A DNA stretch of 64,000 nucleotides from Clarkia xantiana subsp. parviflora (GCA_036873135.1 JAPTYO010000007.1:60808383-60872382); one strand, 5' to 3'. Numbered from the stretch's first letter, positions 46,675-58,339 are shown. Notes: generated from the letters alone by a model not told the origin. A program made the numbers and translations.

Positions 46675-46992
46675 GGTCACAGCCGCCCTTTAATCGGCTA
46701 TAGGAAAATAAAGAGAGTGTGTGTGCTAATATTGTGAGAGTAGTGAAGAAATAAAAGGGTCACAGTTGTTCCTAAATCAACTACAAATAAAAGGGTCACA
46801 GTCATCCCCAAAATGACTATAAAAAAAGGGTCACGGCCACCCTCAAATGGTTACAGATAAAGAGCGCTCCCGCGGAGAATAAGTGAAAGGGCCACAGCCA
46901 CCCTCCAAACGGCTAAAGATAAAAGAGTGACCCCGCGAATCCTGTGAGGGCGGGAAAATAAAAAGAGCCATAGTCGTCCCTAAAACGACTAC
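46675..46992 (+). repeat. Hairpin-unit array in element F
   Basis: At least seven units. Arms read AGCCG/CGGCT, AGTTG/CAACT, AGTCAT/ATGACT, AGCC/GGCT and AGTCGT/ACGACT. Most units have AGGG before the hairpin and CCCT in its loop. The array is cut by element G. Confidence 0.85.
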
Positions 46993-48307
46993 TGTCGGAC
47001 CTAAAATCTGACCTAAGGCGATATACGTTTTGAAAACGGTGGATTTTGAAAGAGTCGCCCCTAGTTAATTATAAGGCTAACTAGGATCCTAAATTACCTA
47101 AGTGAATAATGAATTAAACACCTAGGCATAAAATCTGTCTACAATCAGAAATTCGAGTTCGGGGGTTCTGTTACGAATTAAAACACGTGAAATTTAATTA
47201 CGCCCTTTCGGTACTCGATCTACAAATTGCCATATTATTTTTAAAATATATACATAATTTCAAATTAATTAAAACAGTGAAATAAAGATTAAATACATTA
47301 GTAAGAAATTATCGACTAAAAAAAAAAAGTGATCCTACGTAGATAAGACTTATAATTAATTAGCAAAATAACTTAAAACCCTAACCATTATCAAACTTAT
47401 AAAAAACACATTAAATCATAATTTCTAATTAAACTATTCAACATATAATAATAAAATAATAATAATATAAAGAATTACTCTCATCTCTCTCATACACCAT
47501 AATAATAATATAATAATACAAAGAAATGGACTTTACTTACAGGGGAGTAGGAGTAACAGCAATCGCAATCGGGAAAGACAGCAGCCAGCAACGGAAGACT
47601 ACGGCAGTAAATGGATTCCCTACTAAACAAAAGCAGTCATAGACAGCCAGCAATGGGTGGCCAAGCAGTGAATAGCCAGCAGCAGCAGCGGGAGCGGATT
47701 CCGACGAGTCGAAGGCGGGTACTGGCTGGCTTACTTTTCCGTCGGAAAAGGGGAAGGGCGGATCGGAAGCTGGTGACGACGAGCGGGGCAGACTCGAGGT
47801 GATGGAGGAGAGCGAGGACGGGCAGCGGACTGCAATGGTTGGCGCTGATGGTGCGAGGAGGGCACAACTTCGGTCATCTCTGGGTTTGACAATTCAGCAG
47901 CAGCAACATCGGGGGAAGCAGCGAGGTCAGCGAGGTCAACGACGTCGAGGACGATAGTGGGTCGTGGTGGCTTGGCACCGGGCAAGGATGGTCAGAAGTG
48001 GTCCGGCGATGGTGTGGATGGAAAATGAACGACGATGGGTGAGTCGATGGCAGCAACAGGGAAGTCACGGTAGGGGAGTCACGCAGAAGAGAGAGAGAGA
48101 GAGAGAGAGTTAGCAGGCAGCGACGAGGTCGAAGCTGCGGTGTGGTTGGAGCTCCGGCAAGGGCGTCGGCACGGACGGGGCTGGCTAGATCGATAGGTAT
48201 ATCTCTGGTGAGGAATGTAGATCTGCATTCACCGTACTCCACCTTCTCCGATCCAGTGTGCGAAAGCTCATTCCCGGGGTCTACGATGCAATGGTTTATC
48301 TTCTAAC
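46993..48307 (-). mobile_element. Element G: LTR related to E and F, left part
   Basis: Starts TGTCGGACCTAAAATC, the inverted end of the E/F type, and follows E for several hundred bases before diverging. A GC-rich island (47560-48240) with an AG/CT microsatellite at about 48091-48112 resembles that of F. ACTAC at 46988-46992 is the candidate target duplication. It is interrupted by D and continues at 59848-59912, where H interrupts it again. No credible gene. Confidence 0.75.
48303..48307. repeat. Left target site duplication of element D
   Basis: CTAAC, repeated at 59848-59852. Confidence 0.95.
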
Positions 48308-49024
48308 TGATGGGTTCCGATGTAATCGCTAGCCCCGTTAACAGCCACTGGACGGCGATTAGGTCCAGTGGGCCTCGTGAAAAGCCTTGAAGGCCCAGAG
48401 GCCCAGCACGAAGGGTCCCGACTTTAGCGGTCCCGATGAATGAGCTGAACGCTCCCGATAATAAAGCCCCGCAGAGGCTGGACCTGTCCCGTAGAGACTG
48501 AAGGTCCTGGGTGGTGATCTAGAATGAGACAACTCTGGAGTCCCCGACAGGAGTCGAGACTTGTGATCAGAGGATAAGACCGAGAAACCCGCCTACTAGA
48601 TGAGAGTAGTGGGAAGACGGTTAAGATATAGATAATCTCCCCCGAGATACGCAGGGCGTGCCCGAGATACGCGGAGGTATGGGTAAGATACGCGGAGCGT
48701 GGGGCGAGATATACGGAATCCTAGCTGAGATATACGGAATCGTGGCGAGATACACGGAATCGTGGGTAAAACTGCCAAGCGCAGTAACAGGTAACTGAGT
48801 AACACCTCCTCCTATATAAAGGAGGAGGTTACCTCAGAAAATCATCTACGCTAATACGAACTTAGACTTTTTGCTCACCACCCATTGATCACCGTACTCA
48901 TTTAAGCATCGGAGAGGGATTCTGGGTCACCACCCAGGTCATCCCCTTTTGCAGGATTACGCGGAGCTCAGGAGTCCAAAGCTTTCCGTCAAGGACGTAA
49001 CGGAGCTTCGCCCGTGATCCAACA
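48308..49024 (+). repeat. 5' LTR of element D
   Basis: 717 bp, TGATGGGTTCC to GATCCAACA. TATATAAA at 48813-48820 lies inside a palindrome (CCTCCT, AGGAGG). A set of GAGATAC(A/G)CGGA repeats lies upstream of it. One extra unit accounts for most of the length difference from the 3' LTR. Confidence 0.95.
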
Positions 49025-49025
49025 T

Positions 49026-49041
49026 TGGTGCCGTCTGTGGG
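49026..49041 (+). promoter_or_regulatory. Primer binding site of element D
   Basis: TGGTGCCGTCTGTGGG. A and H have TGGCGCC, so this copy probably suffered C-to-T change at a CpG after insertion. Confidence 0.85.
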
Positions 49042-49078
49042 AAGCTTACGAAAAGCCAAAATAGCTTCTACCAGATCA

Positions 49079-52000
49079 ATGGCCGGTGGTGGCAAGAAGA
49101 AGCAAGTTCAGGCTGGCAGTTCTCGTCCCGCAGGAACTGTGAACTCCCCGTTGCCAGAACGCGTTGTTGAACAGGGTGAGAACCCTGCTCTCTCCCAGAC
49201 AGGGGGGCAAGGTGATGGCTATGAGGTCTCAGTCCGAGACGCTGAGACGAACAGGCAGGATGTCCCGCGTAGGGAGGAAGATGAGGCTCCCCCAAACCCG
49301 GTGGGCCATGGAAGAGAAGGAGTCCCGCGAAGGGAAGAAGGGTCGTCTTCGAACTCGGAGTTGGCCAAGGCAGTAGCGGAGGCTATGCCCATGTTCTTGG
49401 CCGCCATGGAGGCCTTGCTGGACAAAAGAGAGGCCGCCAGAAGGGCGGAGGAGTTGCCTCCACGAGAAGAATTACCACCACCCCCGCCGAGGGTGGACCC
49501 GGAGGAACAGGAGGTTCCGCTCAGGAATAAGGGCAAGGAACCGGCACATCTGGAGAAGTTCGTGGTCGACGGCCCCGGACCAGTGCAGAACAGGACCATT
49601 CCTCTGAATGGCCCCATCACCCCCGATCAGGTGGTGAAGATCGTGAGCATCTGCATGGGTGATCAGAAGCAGATGACATCGGAGCTGAGGGATCGGTCCA
49701 GCCATCCTTTCGTTCCACGACTGATAGATACCGTAGCCCCGCCCGGGCTAGGCATTCCGACCATCAAGGAGTACAATGGTGAAGGGGACCCAGTTCGCCA
49801 TGTGCAGAGGCATGTCCAGGCCTGTATGGGACGAACATCGAACGATGACCTCATATGCTCATTGTTCCCGATAACCCTGGGAGAAAGGGCCATGACTTGG
49901 TTCTTCAGTCTCCCTCCAGGAAGCATCACCTGCTGGGCCGATATGCACGACCGCTTCATCAAGCAGTATCAAGGTCGAAGGCGTCTTCTGAAGAGCGTGA
50001 GATCCCTGACTCAGGTGGTGCAGAGGCCCGACGAATCGTTGGCATACTACTACCAGCGATTCACGGCTAGTGCCGCGGAGATTGATGAAGAAATTTCGGA
50101 GGGTGAGACCATCCGCACTTTCCTGCGGAACTTGAGCGCTCCGTACGGATCCGACCTAATGCATAGCGTCGCCGCGAAGGCTGTGTGGAGTATGGAGGCC
50201 CTGCAGGCGAGGGTGAAACAGCAAATCGACGTCCAGGAGTCGAAGATTGCTGCTGGAGAACTCGATCCCCCGAAGTCGGGAAGAGGAAAGCCATCGTCCA
50301 AGCTGTCGGATGATCGCAAGGGGAGCGACAAGTCGGAGGGAAGTAGGAACCGTGGTCGTTCCGATAAAAGAGAAGACAAGCGTCCTCCGAGGAAGGACAA
50401 CCGAGAGGGTCGGTTTGTTCTCATCAATAGCTCGATGACCTCTGTGTTAGCTGTGATGGACAGACAGGGTCTCGCTCGATACCCCCCGAGAAAAGAAGGC
50501 GAATTCCTAGGAGGCCGTCCTGACCGTTACTGTCGCTACCATCGAGCCAATGGTCACGACACTGAGAACTGTCGGGAGCTGAAGAAGGAGATTGAAAAGT
50601 TGATCCAGAAGGGAAAGCTGAAAGAGTTCGTCGGGAAGGGTCGGTGCCGATCCCGTTCCAGAAGTCGGTCACGATCCCGTTCCAAGTCCCGCGACCGATC
50701 CCCGAAGAAGAAGAAGGTCGAACATGAGGCCTCGGGTTCAGGTGCCCGTAAGGAGAGGCGCGGAACTATCAACGTCATCCATGGAGGAATGGCGGGGGGA
50801 GGAGATACCTCTGCCTCTCGGGAGAACTACGCTTCCCGCATATCTGCCGCGGTGGTGCTAGGCAAACGGTCCCGGTCGTGGACCCTGAAGGAAGAAATGG
50901 TAATTTCGTTCTCGAAGGAGGATCTAATAGGCGTGGAGAGCCCTCACGACGATGCCTTGGTCGTGACCCTGGACGTGGACGGATTCGAGATGAAGCGGAT
51001 CCTGATAGACGGAGGGAGCTCCTCCGATATTCTTTTCTTGGACGCACTGGAAGCCATGGGAAAGACGAAGAAGGACCTGACGCAGGTGGACTTCCCGATG
51101 GTGGGATTCTCTGGCTCCACTTCCTACCCGTTGGGAATGATTACCTTACCAGTAGAGTTTGGTAGTGGCTGGAGAATGGAGAGGCGAAACGTGGATTTCG
51201 TCGTCGTGGAGTCCGCGGGGGCATACAACGCGATCATCGGGAGGACCACCATCAACCCTCTCATGGCAGTCGCCTCGACGGTCCACCGGAAGATGAAGTT
51301 CTCGAGTGACAATGGGGTCGGAGAGGTCAAGGGCGACCAGGTGGCATCGCGAAAATGCTATGTTAACGCCACCCGACGGAGAAGAAGGGAGGCCATGACT
51401 GTCCTTCAAACCGATACCGATCCTCGAGAGGAGTATGGGCGCCCCGCCCCCATGGAGGATTTGAAGGAAGTGGAGATCGATGGGCCTCAGAGGAAGGTGA
51501 AGATCGGCTCTGCTTTGTCGGAGGAAAGAGCCCGAGAGTTGATCGACCTCTTGAAGGAGTTTAAGGAGTTGTTTGCCTGGTCCCCGAGTGATATGCCAGG
51601 AATCAGCCCCGACGTGATAGTGCACGAGCTGAAGATAGACCCCGCAATCAAGCCTATCGCGCAGAGAAGGCGTCCGATGGGCGCGGACAAGAGGATCGCG
51701 ATCCAGCAGGAGGTGGGCAGACTGCTCGATGCTGGATTCATCAAGGAACTCCGATTCAAGACTTGGGTGGCTAACCCAGTGCTGGTGCGAAAGAGTAACG
51801 GAAAGTGGCGGATGTGTGTCGACTTCCGCGACTTGAACAAAGCCTGTCCGAAGGACTGCTACCCGATGCCGAGGATCGACCAGCTGGTGGATGCCACATC
51901 GGGACATGAGCTGCTGAGCTTCATGGATGCCTACTCCGGGTACAATCAGATCAAGATGGCGAAGGAGGATGCCCCTCACACAGCTTTTTACGCTGACAGT

Positions 52001-53095
52001 GACGTCTACCATTACGACGTGATGCCCTTCGGATTGATCAATGCCGGAGCAACTTACCAGCGGATGGTGAACAAGTTGTTCGGGGACATGCTGGGGAAAA
52101 CCATGGAGGCATATGTGGATGACATGCTGGTGAAGTCCCGACAGGCAGGAGACCATGTCCAGAACTTGGCGGCAGCATTTGAGCGGATGAAGTTCCATCA
52201 GGTTCGGCTGAACCCCGACAAATGTGCCTTTGGCGTGAACTCGGGGAAGTTCCTAGAGTTCATGGTGAGCCAGAGAGGAATCGAGGTGAACCCCGAGAAG
52301 CTGCGAGCAATCGAGGAGATGCAGTCCCCGAAGACTCATCGGGAGGTCCAGGTGCTGAATGGCCGGTTGGCCACGATGAATCGCTTCCTATCCAAGCCGA
52401 GTGACCGAGCCATGCCATTTTTTGATGTGCTGAGGGCCCATAAGAAATTCGAATGGACTGACAAATGCGAGGAGGCGTTCCAGGTACTCAAGCAACACCT
52501 CCGTACCCTTCCGCCGTTGGCGAAACCAGTTCCAGGCGAGCCGCTTTATCTCTATTTGGCGGTTTGTGATGTGGCTGTTAGTTCTGTTCTGATTAAAATT
52601 GTCAAGGGCAACCAAGTGCCTATCTATTATGTAAGCAAGGCGTTTGCCAAGTCTGAAATAAACTATCCCGCTATTGAGAAGTATCTCTTCGCGTTGATTA
52701 TTGCCGCTCGAAAGCTACGACCTTACTTCCATGCCCATGAAGTCACAGTATTGACCAATCAGACCCTGAAACACTTTTTGAACCGACCGGAGGCGTCGGG
52801 GAGATTGGTGAAATGGGCCATCGAGCTGACGGAGTTCCGCATTCATTTCGCTCCAAGAACCGCTATTAAGGGCCAGGCATTGGCAGATTTTATAGCTGAG
52901 TCTACGGCACCCGATCTGGAAGTAACGGGTCCCGCAGAGGGGGCAACCATGGAAGAAGTCCCGACAACAGAACAACAGCAAGAACAGCCAAATGAGGAGA
53001 ATACTTGGGAGATGTACACTGATGGTTCATCGAGTGTAGAAGGCTCGGGGGCAAGATTCATATTGATACCGCCCGGTGGAGGCGAGCCCCTATGA
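49079..53095 (+). CDS. gag-pol: Element D Gag-protease-RT-RNase H polyprotein, ended by a nonsense codon
   Basis: The ATG at 49079 (MAGGGKKKQ) is preferred; the open frame extends up to the LTR without another ATG. 1338 codons in one frame, so Gag and Pol are fused. Domains: gag core; zinc knuckle CRYHRANGHDTENC at 485-498 (CX2HX4HX4C); an Arg/Ser-rich tract at about 523-542 that may bind RNA; protease with catalytic Asp 644 in LIDGGSSSD; RT with Asp 950 in FMDAYSGY and YVDD at 1012-1015; gypsy RNase H about 1150-1270; and the start of a second, archaeal-type RNase H (YTDGSS, Asp 1315). TGA at 53093-53095 stands where A has CGA, a C-to-T change. Dual RNase H is a known trait of Tat/Ogre elements. 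Confidence 0.95.
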   Translation: MAGGGKKKQVQAGSSRPAGTVNSPLPERVVEQGENPALSQTGGQGDGYEVSVRDAETNRQDVPRREEDEAPPNPVGHGREGVPRREEGSSSNSELAKAVAEAMPMFLAAMEALLDKREAARRAEELPPREELPPPPPRVDPEEQEVPLRNKGKEPAHLEKFVVDGPGPVQNRTIPLNGPITPDQVVKIVSICMGDQKQMTSELRDRSSHPFVPRLIDTVAPPGLGIPTIKEYNGEGDPVRHVQRHVQACMGRTSNDDLICSLFPITLGERAMTWFFSLPPGSITCWADMHDRFIKQYQGRRRLLKSVRSLTQVVQRPDESLAYYYQRFTASAAEIDEEISEGETIRTFLRNLSAPYGSDLMHSVAAKAVWSMEALQARVKQQIDVQESKIAAGELDPPKSGRGKPSSKLSDDRKGSDKSEGSRNRGRSDKREDKRPPRKDNREGRFVLINSSMTSVLAVMDRQGLARYPPRKEGEFLGGRPDRYCRYHRANGHDTENCRELKKEIEKLIQKGKLKEFVGKGRCRSRSRSRSRSRSKSRDRSPKKKKVEHEASGSGARKERRGTINVIHGGMAGGGDTSASRENYASRISAAVVLGKRSRSWTLKEEMVISFSKEDLIGVESPHDDALVVTLDVDGFEMKRILIDGGSSSDILFLDALEAMGKTKKDLTQVDFPMVGFSGSTSYPLGMITLPVEFGSGWRMERRNVDFVVVESAGAYNAIIGRTTINPLMAVASTVHRKMKFSSDNGVGEVKGDQVASRKCYVNATRRRRREAMTVLQTDTDPREEYGRPAPMEDLKEVEIDGPQRKVKIGSALSEERARELIDLLKEFKELFAWSPSDMPGISPDVIVHELKIDPAIKPIAQRRRPMGADKRIAIQQEVGRLLDAGFIKELRFKTWVANPVLVRKSNGKWRMCVDFRDLNKACPKDCYPMPRIDQLVDATSGHELLSFMDAYSGYNQIKMAKEDAPHTAFYADSDVYHYDVMPFGLINAGATYQRMVNKLFGDMLGKTMEAYVDDMLVKSRQAGDHVQNLAAAFERMKFHQVRLNPDKCAFGVNSGKFLEFMVSQRGIEVNPEKLRAIEEMQSPKTHREVQVLNGRLATMNRFLSKPSDRAMPFFDVLRAHKKFEWTDKCEEAFQVLKQHLRTLPPLAKPVPGEPLYLYLAVCDVAVSSVLIKIVKGNQVPIYYVSKAFAKSEINYPAIEKYLFALIIAARKLRPYFHAHEVTVLTNQTLKHFLNRPEASGRLVKWAIELTEFRIHFAPRTAIKGQALADFIAESTAPDLEVTGPAEGATMEEVPTTEQQQEQPNEENTWEMYTDGSSSVEGSGARFILIPPGGGEPL

Positions 53096-54735
53096 TATGC
53101 CTTGGCGTTGACGTTCAAAGCCACCAACAACGAAGCGGAGTATGAGGCTCTCATCACAGGCCTTAAGATTGCCAAGGGTACGGGGGTCGATCATTTAAAA
53201 GTAAAGTGCGATGCCAGCTTGGTTGTAAATCAAGTCCAGGGGAATTAAGAAGCCAAGAGCCCAACAATGAAGAAGTATTTGCACGAGGTGCAGACTTTGA
53301 AGGGAAGTTTCAAAAGCTTCGATATCGAGGCAATCCCGAGGGAAGAGAACGCGGAAGCAGATGCCTTGAGCAAGTTCGCTCTGGGAGTGGTCCCTGAGGA
53401 GAATCGGAGGGTGCATTTCCTAGAAAAGGTGATTATCTCAAACATTGATCCGGCGGAGATCTGTGCTATTGAGACAGGATCGGAGGAAGAAGAGAAGCCC
53501 ACGTGGATGACCCCGATGGTCACGTATCTGACTACAGGGACACTCCCCGATGATAAAGTGGCAGCGGTCAGGCTGCGTCGGATTGCGGACAACTACGCGA
53601 TGGTGGACAACCAATTATACAAAAAAGGGTACGTAAAGCCTTTCTTAAAATGCGTAGCAGAACTTGACACGAAGCGGATCCTGAGGGAGCTACACGAGGG
53701 AGTCGCGGCCTGTCATGAAGGGGCCCGATCTCTAGTGAGGAAGGCATTGAACTTAGGCTACTATTGGCCCTCGATGAACAAGGAAGCGACCGCGATGGTC
53801 CGATCCTGTGATGCATGCCAGAGGTACGCTCCAAATATCGTGGCTCCCGCTGCGGACTTGATGCCCATCAGAAGTGCATGGCCCTTCGCACAATGGGGGA
53901 TTGACTTGGTGGGACCTCTTCCCCAAGCGAAGGGTCAGTGCAAGTACTTGCTCGTGGCCATCGACTACTTCTCAAAATGGATAGAGGCTAAAGCATTGGC
54001 CAGGACGACGGGGCAGCAGATCCTCAAGTTCCTCCAAACTCAGATCGTATCCCGGTACGGGGTTCCTCGAGTGTTGATCAGCGACAATGGCCCTCCGTTC
54101 AATGGGGCTCAGTTGAAGGAGTACCTGGAAGGATTAAACATTGAGCATCGGACCGCTTCAGTCCGCCACGCCCAGACCAATGGCCAGGTAGAGTCAGCCA
54201 ACAAGATCGTGATGGATGGCTTGAAGAAGAGAGTCTATGCCTTGCAGGGCCATTGGCTGGATGAACTCGAGAATGTGCTATGGGCTGTGAGAACAACACC
54301 CAAGCAATCAACAGGAGAAACTCCGTTTGGCCTGGTTTATGGCACGGAGGCAGTCGCTCCCGTGGAGATAGCGGTGGCGTCCCACCGCGCGAAATATTAC
54401 GAGCCTCTGACAAATGAGGAAAGGAGACGTCTGGATTTAGACCTACTCGAGGAGAAGAGGTGGAAGGCTGATGAAGTCCAGGCCCGAATGCGTTTGGCAA
54501 CAGCCCGATATTATAATCGGCTTGTCAGGTCCCGACAATTCTTCGTGGGAGAACTTGTGTGGCGAAGGAATGAGTTTGTTCATCAAGATCAGATCAACAA
54601 GCTGTCACCAAAATGGGAAGGACCTACAAGATCGTGGGGATGCCAGCGCCCAATGCATACAAGTTAGAGGATCTTGAAGGCAAGACGTTGAAGCATTCCT
54701 TCAGTGATGAACACTTGAAGAAGTATCATGTTTGA
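53096..54735 (+). pseudogene. pol: Element D rest of second RNase H and integrase
   Basis: Continues the same frame after the TGA. RNase H motif ATNNEAEYEALITGL is followed by a second stop, TAA at 53246-53248 (A has Tyr). From 53267 the frame is open to 54667. Integrase has an HHCC finger (LHEGVAACHEG, CDAC) and catalytic Asp at 53903, Asp at 54083 and Glu at 54191, a D-D(35)-E spacing. A one-base deletion near 54627 shifts the frame just before the C-terminal domain, which can be followed in another frame to HLKKYHV at about 54735. A's integrase (4655-5810) shows the undamaged form of this end. Confidence 0.92.
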
Positions 54736-54928
54736 TATGAAGCCGCCACGAATGGCGCAAATTGTCTATCAATAAAATCCGATGTAAGCCTACTTTGAAT
54801 TATTAGTGAATAAAAGAAGTTGCCTTCCGATCAAATTGCTTTCAAATTTATTCTAACTGTTAATAAGACGTCCTGAGTGACGCGACAAAAGCCTTCCGAG
54901 GTACGATGAAAGCCCCGCGGAAGGGACG

Positions 54929-55170
54929 CGTAAGTCGTCTATATGGCGCGGCCAAAAGCCTTAACAGGTATGGACAAAAGCCCTACGGGGTACACGTAAG
55001 TCGTCTATATGATGCAACCAAAAGCCTAGGTATGAAAAGACCCTGATGGGTCCGCGTAAGTCGTCTATATGATGCGGCCAAAAGCCTTAACGGGTATGAA
55101 AAAGCCTTAACAGGTCCGTGTAAGTCGTCTATATGATGCGACAAAAAGCCTTAACGGGTACGACTAAGCC
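54929..55170 (+). repeat. Tandem array, about 60-bp unit, in element D
   Basis: Four units starting GTAAGTCGTCTATATGATGC and containing AAAAGCCTTAACGGGTA. Each unit carries one GTAAGT. Confidence 0.8.
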
Positions 55171-55228
55171 GTCCAGTAGAGACGCAATGAAAGCCCTAAA
55201 GGGTGTGAAAATAGCCTTGAAAGGCAGG

Positions 55229-55531
55229 GACGAGAAGCCTTAAGTGGTGAAGTCCCGATTGGACGAGAAGCCTTAAGTGGTGAAGTCCCGATTGGACGAG
55301 AAACCTTAAGTGGTGAAGTCCCGATTTTGGACGAGAAACCTTAAGTGGTGAAGTCCCGATTTTGGACGAGAAGCTTTAAGTGGCGAAATCTCGATTTTGG
55401 ACGAGAAACCTTAAGTGGTGAAGTCCCGACTGGACGAGAAACCTTAAGTGGTGAAGTCCCGATTTTGGACGAGAAACCTTAGGTGGTGAAGTTCCGATTG
55501 GACAAGAAACCTTAAACGGTAAAATCTCGAG
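55229..55531 (+). repeat. Tandem array, 33-35-bp unit, in element D
   Basis: Nine units of GACGAGAAACCTTAAGTGGTG plus GAAGTCCCGATT(TT). The core CCTTAAGTGG is shared with the 23-bp and 31-bp arrays of A although period and flanks differ. Confidence 0.9.
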
Positions 55532-56444
55532 TAAAGCGTCGGAAGGACGTATGAAGTCATTTTAATGGCGCATCGGAACGTTCTGAGTAACGAATTTAAA
55601 GCCGCTTTAGATAAAGTGCAAACGAGTATCGGTGCCAAAACAGATATAAAGGCTAGAAGGCCAAAGAGGTTCGATACAAGAGATAAAGGAGAAAGACAAC
55701 AAGGACTAAAAGATGTAAATATTAAGCTTGATCCTTGTTGGAAGATGGATCCTCAGCAGCATCGGAGGGAGCAAAGTTCGGAGGGGCCTGGGCGGAAGGC
55801 TCCGCGGCTGGCGGAGTCGGGTCCACGGCAGCGGCCTCTTCACTCTCCGCGGGGAGGTTGAAGTATTTCTCCGCGAAGGGGGCGAGGGTCTCGGATTTCT
55901 TGAAGTCGATGGAATCCTCGTATGCTGTGTAGAGCTCTTCGACAGCATTGAACAGAACGTTCTCCACCTCGGACTTACAGAACTCTACAGCAGCCACCTT
56001 GAATTCTTCAGAGTCCCGATACTCCTCGCGGCCCCGCAAGCGGCCCTCCTCGAGGCCCTGAGCCTTTGCCTCAACCAGCTTGGCAGAGAACTCAGCCCTC
56101 TCCGCCTCAAACTTTGCCTTGGCCTCCGCGAGAAGATCCGCGAAGACGTTTTTCTCATGAACGAGCTGCTTTTTCTCCGCCTCATTTCGCTGCTGATCCG
56201 CTTGGACCATCTTCCGCTCCCGACGCATGACAGCCTCATGGTCGTGGACCTTCTTGAGCAGGCCCGAGGTCATCTCGTCTAGGAGAGCTTTTTCCTTGGC
56301 CATCTTGTTCTTGGCCGCTACAGCCTCGTCGAGTTCCACCTGGAGCTTGGCTAAAGCATCAGGGTTTGACTGGGCCTCTGCCGCTTCCAAAGCACCCTTC
56401 AGGGCCAAGATAAGGCCGAAGCAACGCTGTTGGTTTGCGGTGTC

Positions 56445-56529
56445 CTAAAAGAAGAAAAGGAAAAGAGCAAGACGTAAGCAATCGAAGATAAAAGTAATGA
56501 AGAAAATGAAACAAGAATAGAAGTTTCAC
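56445..56529 (-). other. Intron 3 of the element D antisense gene
   Basis: 85 bp, donor GAG|GTGAAA, acceptor TTTTAG|GAC, phase 0. It matches the position of the 75-bp intron in A. Confidence 0.7.
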
Positions 56530-58339
56530 CTCCATCCGACGGATGGCCATGTCGCGAATCTCCTCCTCAAGGTCCTCCCGCGCGAAGGACAGGGGCCGCC
56601 TCAAGGCTGGAGGAACACACCCCGCCAGCAGATGCAGGGCCAGCCCAGGATCAAGCTCTCCCCGGCGAAGTGGAACCCCTCGAAGGGACTCGATCGGGTT
56701 CCAAGGCATCATCCCCTCATCGGGGGTGAAAACCTTGTAAAGGTTTTCATCCACGGGGAGCGGGGGGATGACCCCGGAACCTTCAGCCAAAGGAGCCACC
56801 TCAACTGGCGGCTCGGGAGTTGGAGTACGAAGAACAGGAGGGGGACTCTTGGACACGTCCCTAACAGCGGGCCTCGCTTTCTTGGACCCTGACCTGCCGC
56901 GGGGAAGCAGGCCCCCCTCTTCAGGCTCCTCGGCAAAAGGAGAAGCTTCCAAATCGGTCACCTAGCGGAACTGAGCTCCCGCCGGGGCGTCCTCCAGCAT
57001 CAGTTCTTGCGGAGCTGCAGCCTCCGCTGGAATGATAGCCTCCGTCGGAGTAGGAATCTCCAAGGGACCTGCGGTGGCGGGACGAATGAAGTTAGGAAGA
57101 GTACCTTCAGGGCACCAGATGACTTGACGATCGAAATGTCAATTCTTCCCAAGGACGTTGTAGTATCCCGCCTCAAGGACGTGGGGAATTTCCCCTCGAA
57201 GGATGTACTTGATCTCTTGGACACGTGCTTTCCGATCAGCAGGGATAAACTCCTTGGGGACCAATTTTTTATATTGATTAATTGCACGAAGAACGCGCTT
57301 ACCTTCCTCGATGGTGGTGACCCCGAAGGCCCGATCTATCTCCTCCCGCCTGGTTTTCTTGGCCCCGACTTGCTCGTCGGTAGGAGGAGCAGCAGATAAG
57401 GGGGCGGAGGAGGCAGTACCCTTCTTCACCAGTTTGCGCTTCCGCTTGGAGCCACTCTGGACGGCATCAGTCTCGCCCTGCTTCAGAATGAGATGAGTCA
57501 ACAGAGAAGCCTTCTTGGCTGCAAAGGTAAAAATAAAATAGTTAGAAATATTACCCAGACGACTAAATCTGCAGAAACAGAGTCAAGGAGCCGAACTCCG
57601 ATAGCAATCAGGTTCCGCTCCTGGAGCTTGTTGGCATCGATGGGTATGAAATTGTCCCCCCAGCGGTAGAGTTGAACCATCTGGAGGGTGTTGAGATCAT
57701 CCTCAGTATAATCCTGGAGCTTGGGGGCAGGGTCCGCCACGACCTCCCATCGAGGCCAGGGGACAGAGCTATGCTAGACGAAGAAGTAGTACTTCTTCCA
57801 GCCACTATTATCGGACCCAGAGTCACGAATCAACACCCGATCTTTGTGGAACTTCCAAGTTTCGCTGTCCCAGCCGAAACGTGAGAGTTGCTCATTTGTC
57901 CACTTGGGGAGTCGGGGGGAGAAGGAGCAGACACCGGCTTTGTTGCACTTCATGCCGTAGAAAGTGCGGAACAACAGAAGACTGTACGTCCACTGCTGGC
58001 GATGGCATAGGAGCTGGAAGGCATTCCACACGCGGATGGCGTGTGGAGAAAAAGTACAGGGGTGCGTTTTGTAGAAGTTGCACATCTCCACCATATTTCC
58101 ACAGAAGGGGAACCGAATCCCCGCGCTTATTTGTCCGGTGGAAACAAACACCTCACCTGCCCGAGGAGGCGTGATAGTGTGCTTCCTTCTACCAGCAGCT
58201 TGGGACTCGTAAGGGAAGTGAGGCTCCCAATCCGAGGTGATACACCCCTCTCTAAGGGCAGCCTCATACAAACCCTCAGATATTTCGTTGACAGCAAACT
58301 CAAAGGCGAAGGGAGCCCTAACCTCAGAACTAGCTTCGT

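Larger units (their letters stand above)
42385..46992 (+). mobile_element. Element F: LARD-type element related to E, 5' part
   Basis: Plus-strand element with its 5' LTR at 42385-44049, primer site, leader, splice-motif repeats, a conserved intron-like segment and the hairpin array. It is then cut by the LTR of element G at 46993. ATACT at 42380-42384 should be its target duplication; the right copy is not in the window. No gag or pol is seen. Confidence 0.85.

Noticed and set aside
47611..48242. Frames on both strands in the G LTR
   Set aside because: GC-rich LTR island; low-complexity Ser/Pro/Thr translation, no motif.
51146..52198. 350-codon open frame on the - strand opposite D RT, and the matching one at 62761-63813
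   Set aside because: It lies exactly under the conserved + strand protease/RT frame and is poor in real protein character. It is a by-product of codon bias.
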